Source: Pseudotabrizicola sediminis (lineage in GTDB: Bacteria; Pseudomonadota; Alphaproteobacteria; Rhodobacterales; Rhodobacteraceae). Taken from it: 64,000 bases of DNA. The stretch's first letter is position 1. Every line of letters starts with the position of its first letter. Below, piece after piece: positions 63,445-64,000 of this stretch. The notes below the pieces were generated by a model that made no database searches, was not told the origin of the DNA, and saw nothing but the letters and a program-made list of their open reading frames with translations. The stretch spans positions 248,001-312,000 of the forward strand of contig NZ_RPEM01000003.1 of assembly GCF_004745575.1 (NCBI RefSeq), in the 5' to 3' direction. The position numbers and the translations under genes were made by a program.

Positions 63445-64000
63445 TGGCTTGCGCCTCCTTCTGCCTGCGTTTCCACATGTGCCATCAGCCAGCGTGCCGT
63501 GCGCAACAGGCGCGCATCATCGCCCCGCCGCCCCACCAGTTGCAACCCCATCGGCAAACCGCTGTCTGACCAGAACAGCGGCAGCGTGACTGTTGGAACG
63601 CCGGCCAGCGTCCAGACCCCGTTGAAAATCGCTGATCCGGTAAATTCCAGCCCTTCCGGGGCGGGGCCGGGGGCGGCGGGGCACAGGATCGCATCACAGC
63701 GGTCAAACACCGGGTCGAGTGCTGCGTTCATCAGCGCGCGCCAGTCCAGCGCCGCAAGGTAATCGCGCGCCAGCACGGCCTTTCCCTCATCCATCGCCGC
63801 TTTCAGCACGTCCGACATCTGGTCGCGCCCGCGCCGTTCGATGCCGTAGTAGCACTTCGCCATTTCGGCAAAGTTGATCCGCTGGCGGATCGCCGCCACT
63901 TCACCCAGTCCTGGCAGATCGGTCTCGAAGCATTGCTCGCCCAGCAGGGCCGCCACTTCCTCGACCGCCGCCCGCATCTGCGGATCGGCATCTTCCCACC
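63441..64000 (-). CDS. Amidase signature-family enzyme, C-terminal part (cut by window edge)
   Basis: About 186 residues are present up to the TGA at 63441. Segments DYLAALDWRALMNAALDPVFDRCDAILCPAAPGPAPEGLEF, AIFNGVWTLAGVPTVTLPL and SGLPMGLQLVGRRGDDARLLRTARWL are the conserved C-terminal third of amidase-signature hydrolases. The catalytic Ser-cisSer-Lys part lies beyond the window. Facing the ABC importer, it may hydrolyse the imported amide; this is inference. Confidence 0.85.
   Translation of the reverse strand, partial: WEDADPQMRAAVEEVAALLGEQCFETDLPGLGEVAAIRQRINFAEMAKCYYGIERRGRDQMSDVLKAAMDEGKAVLARDYLAALDWRALMNAALDPVFDRCDAILCPAAPGPAPEGLEFTGSAIFNGVWTLAGVPTVTLPLFWSDSGLPMGLQLVGRRGDDARLLRTARWLMAHVETQAEGGASQ

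Overview
The window is about 64 kb of high-GC chromosomal DNA from a member of the Rhodobacteraceae (Alphaproteobacteria, Rhodobacterales). Supporting evidence is the set of family-typical small proteins (DUF1467, DUF2125, DUF3775), the TTAA-N7-TTAA CtrA-type boxes, a gcvT-type glycine riboswitch, an ECF sigma/NrsF pair, and dense operons with 1-4 bp stop/start overlaps. No rRNA, tRNA or CRISPR array was seen. Both ends are open: a GNAT acetyltransferase C-terminus at base 1 and an amidase C-terminal half at base 64000.

Layout. 1-5.0 kb: an orphan receiver protein, methylmalonyl-CoA epimerase with DUF1467 and GNAT genes, an EamA exporter and the folate genes pabB/pabC. 5.1-8.9 kb: carB, bracketed by two copies of a 57-bp palindromic repeat. 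9-15.3 kb: a BrnA-like protein, RhlE helicase, a folded RNA/terminator, thymidine kinase, a second EamA transporter, a degenerate M48-like membrane protein and a SPOR protein. 15.3-19.9 kb: the pyrimidine/purine salvage operon cdd-deoA-deoB-add with upp. 20-23.4 kb: a VOC/cupin protein divergent from the malic enzyme-phosphotransacetylase fusion.

23,577-27,914 is a complete, precisely bounded Tn7/Tn5053-type transposon. It has 25-bp inverted ends (23/25 identical), a 5-bp GAAGC target duplication and tniQ, plus only the 3' scrap of tniB and no tniA. It carries a translationally coupled three-gene cassette: an unknown 76-aa protein, a Lon-like AAA+ ATPase and a truncated DUF6634-like protein. 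This is the most unusual region of the window.

28-34.5 kb: propionyl-CoA synthetase behind TTTGCAAA operators, an Hpt protein plus sigma-54 activator pair, nadK and glyA. 34.5-40.5 kb: small membrane protein, alpha/beta hydrolase, zincin, lipid kinase, phosphoesterase, an AT-rich orphan with a HEPN-like motif, and DUF3775. 40.5-45.3 kb: the glycine cleavage operon gcvT-gcvH-gcvP under a glycine riboswitch. 45.3-55.9 kb: MATE pump, MotA/ExbB-like plus OmpA-like pair, ChaC, DUF2125, the hisC-tyrA-extensin operon, YqhA and rpsD with a structured leader. 55.9-64 kb: a Hint-domain protein with a CtrA box, a GlxA-type regulator, a KDG kinase, the ECF sigma/NrsF pair and a SsuA/ThiY-type ABC importer facing an amidase.

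Metabolically, epimerase, propionyl-CoA synthetase and malic enzyme fit propionyl-CoA/C4 assimilation. glyA and gcvTHP supply one-carbon units, pabBC supplies folate, and the deo/cdd/upp/tdk set recycles nucleosides.
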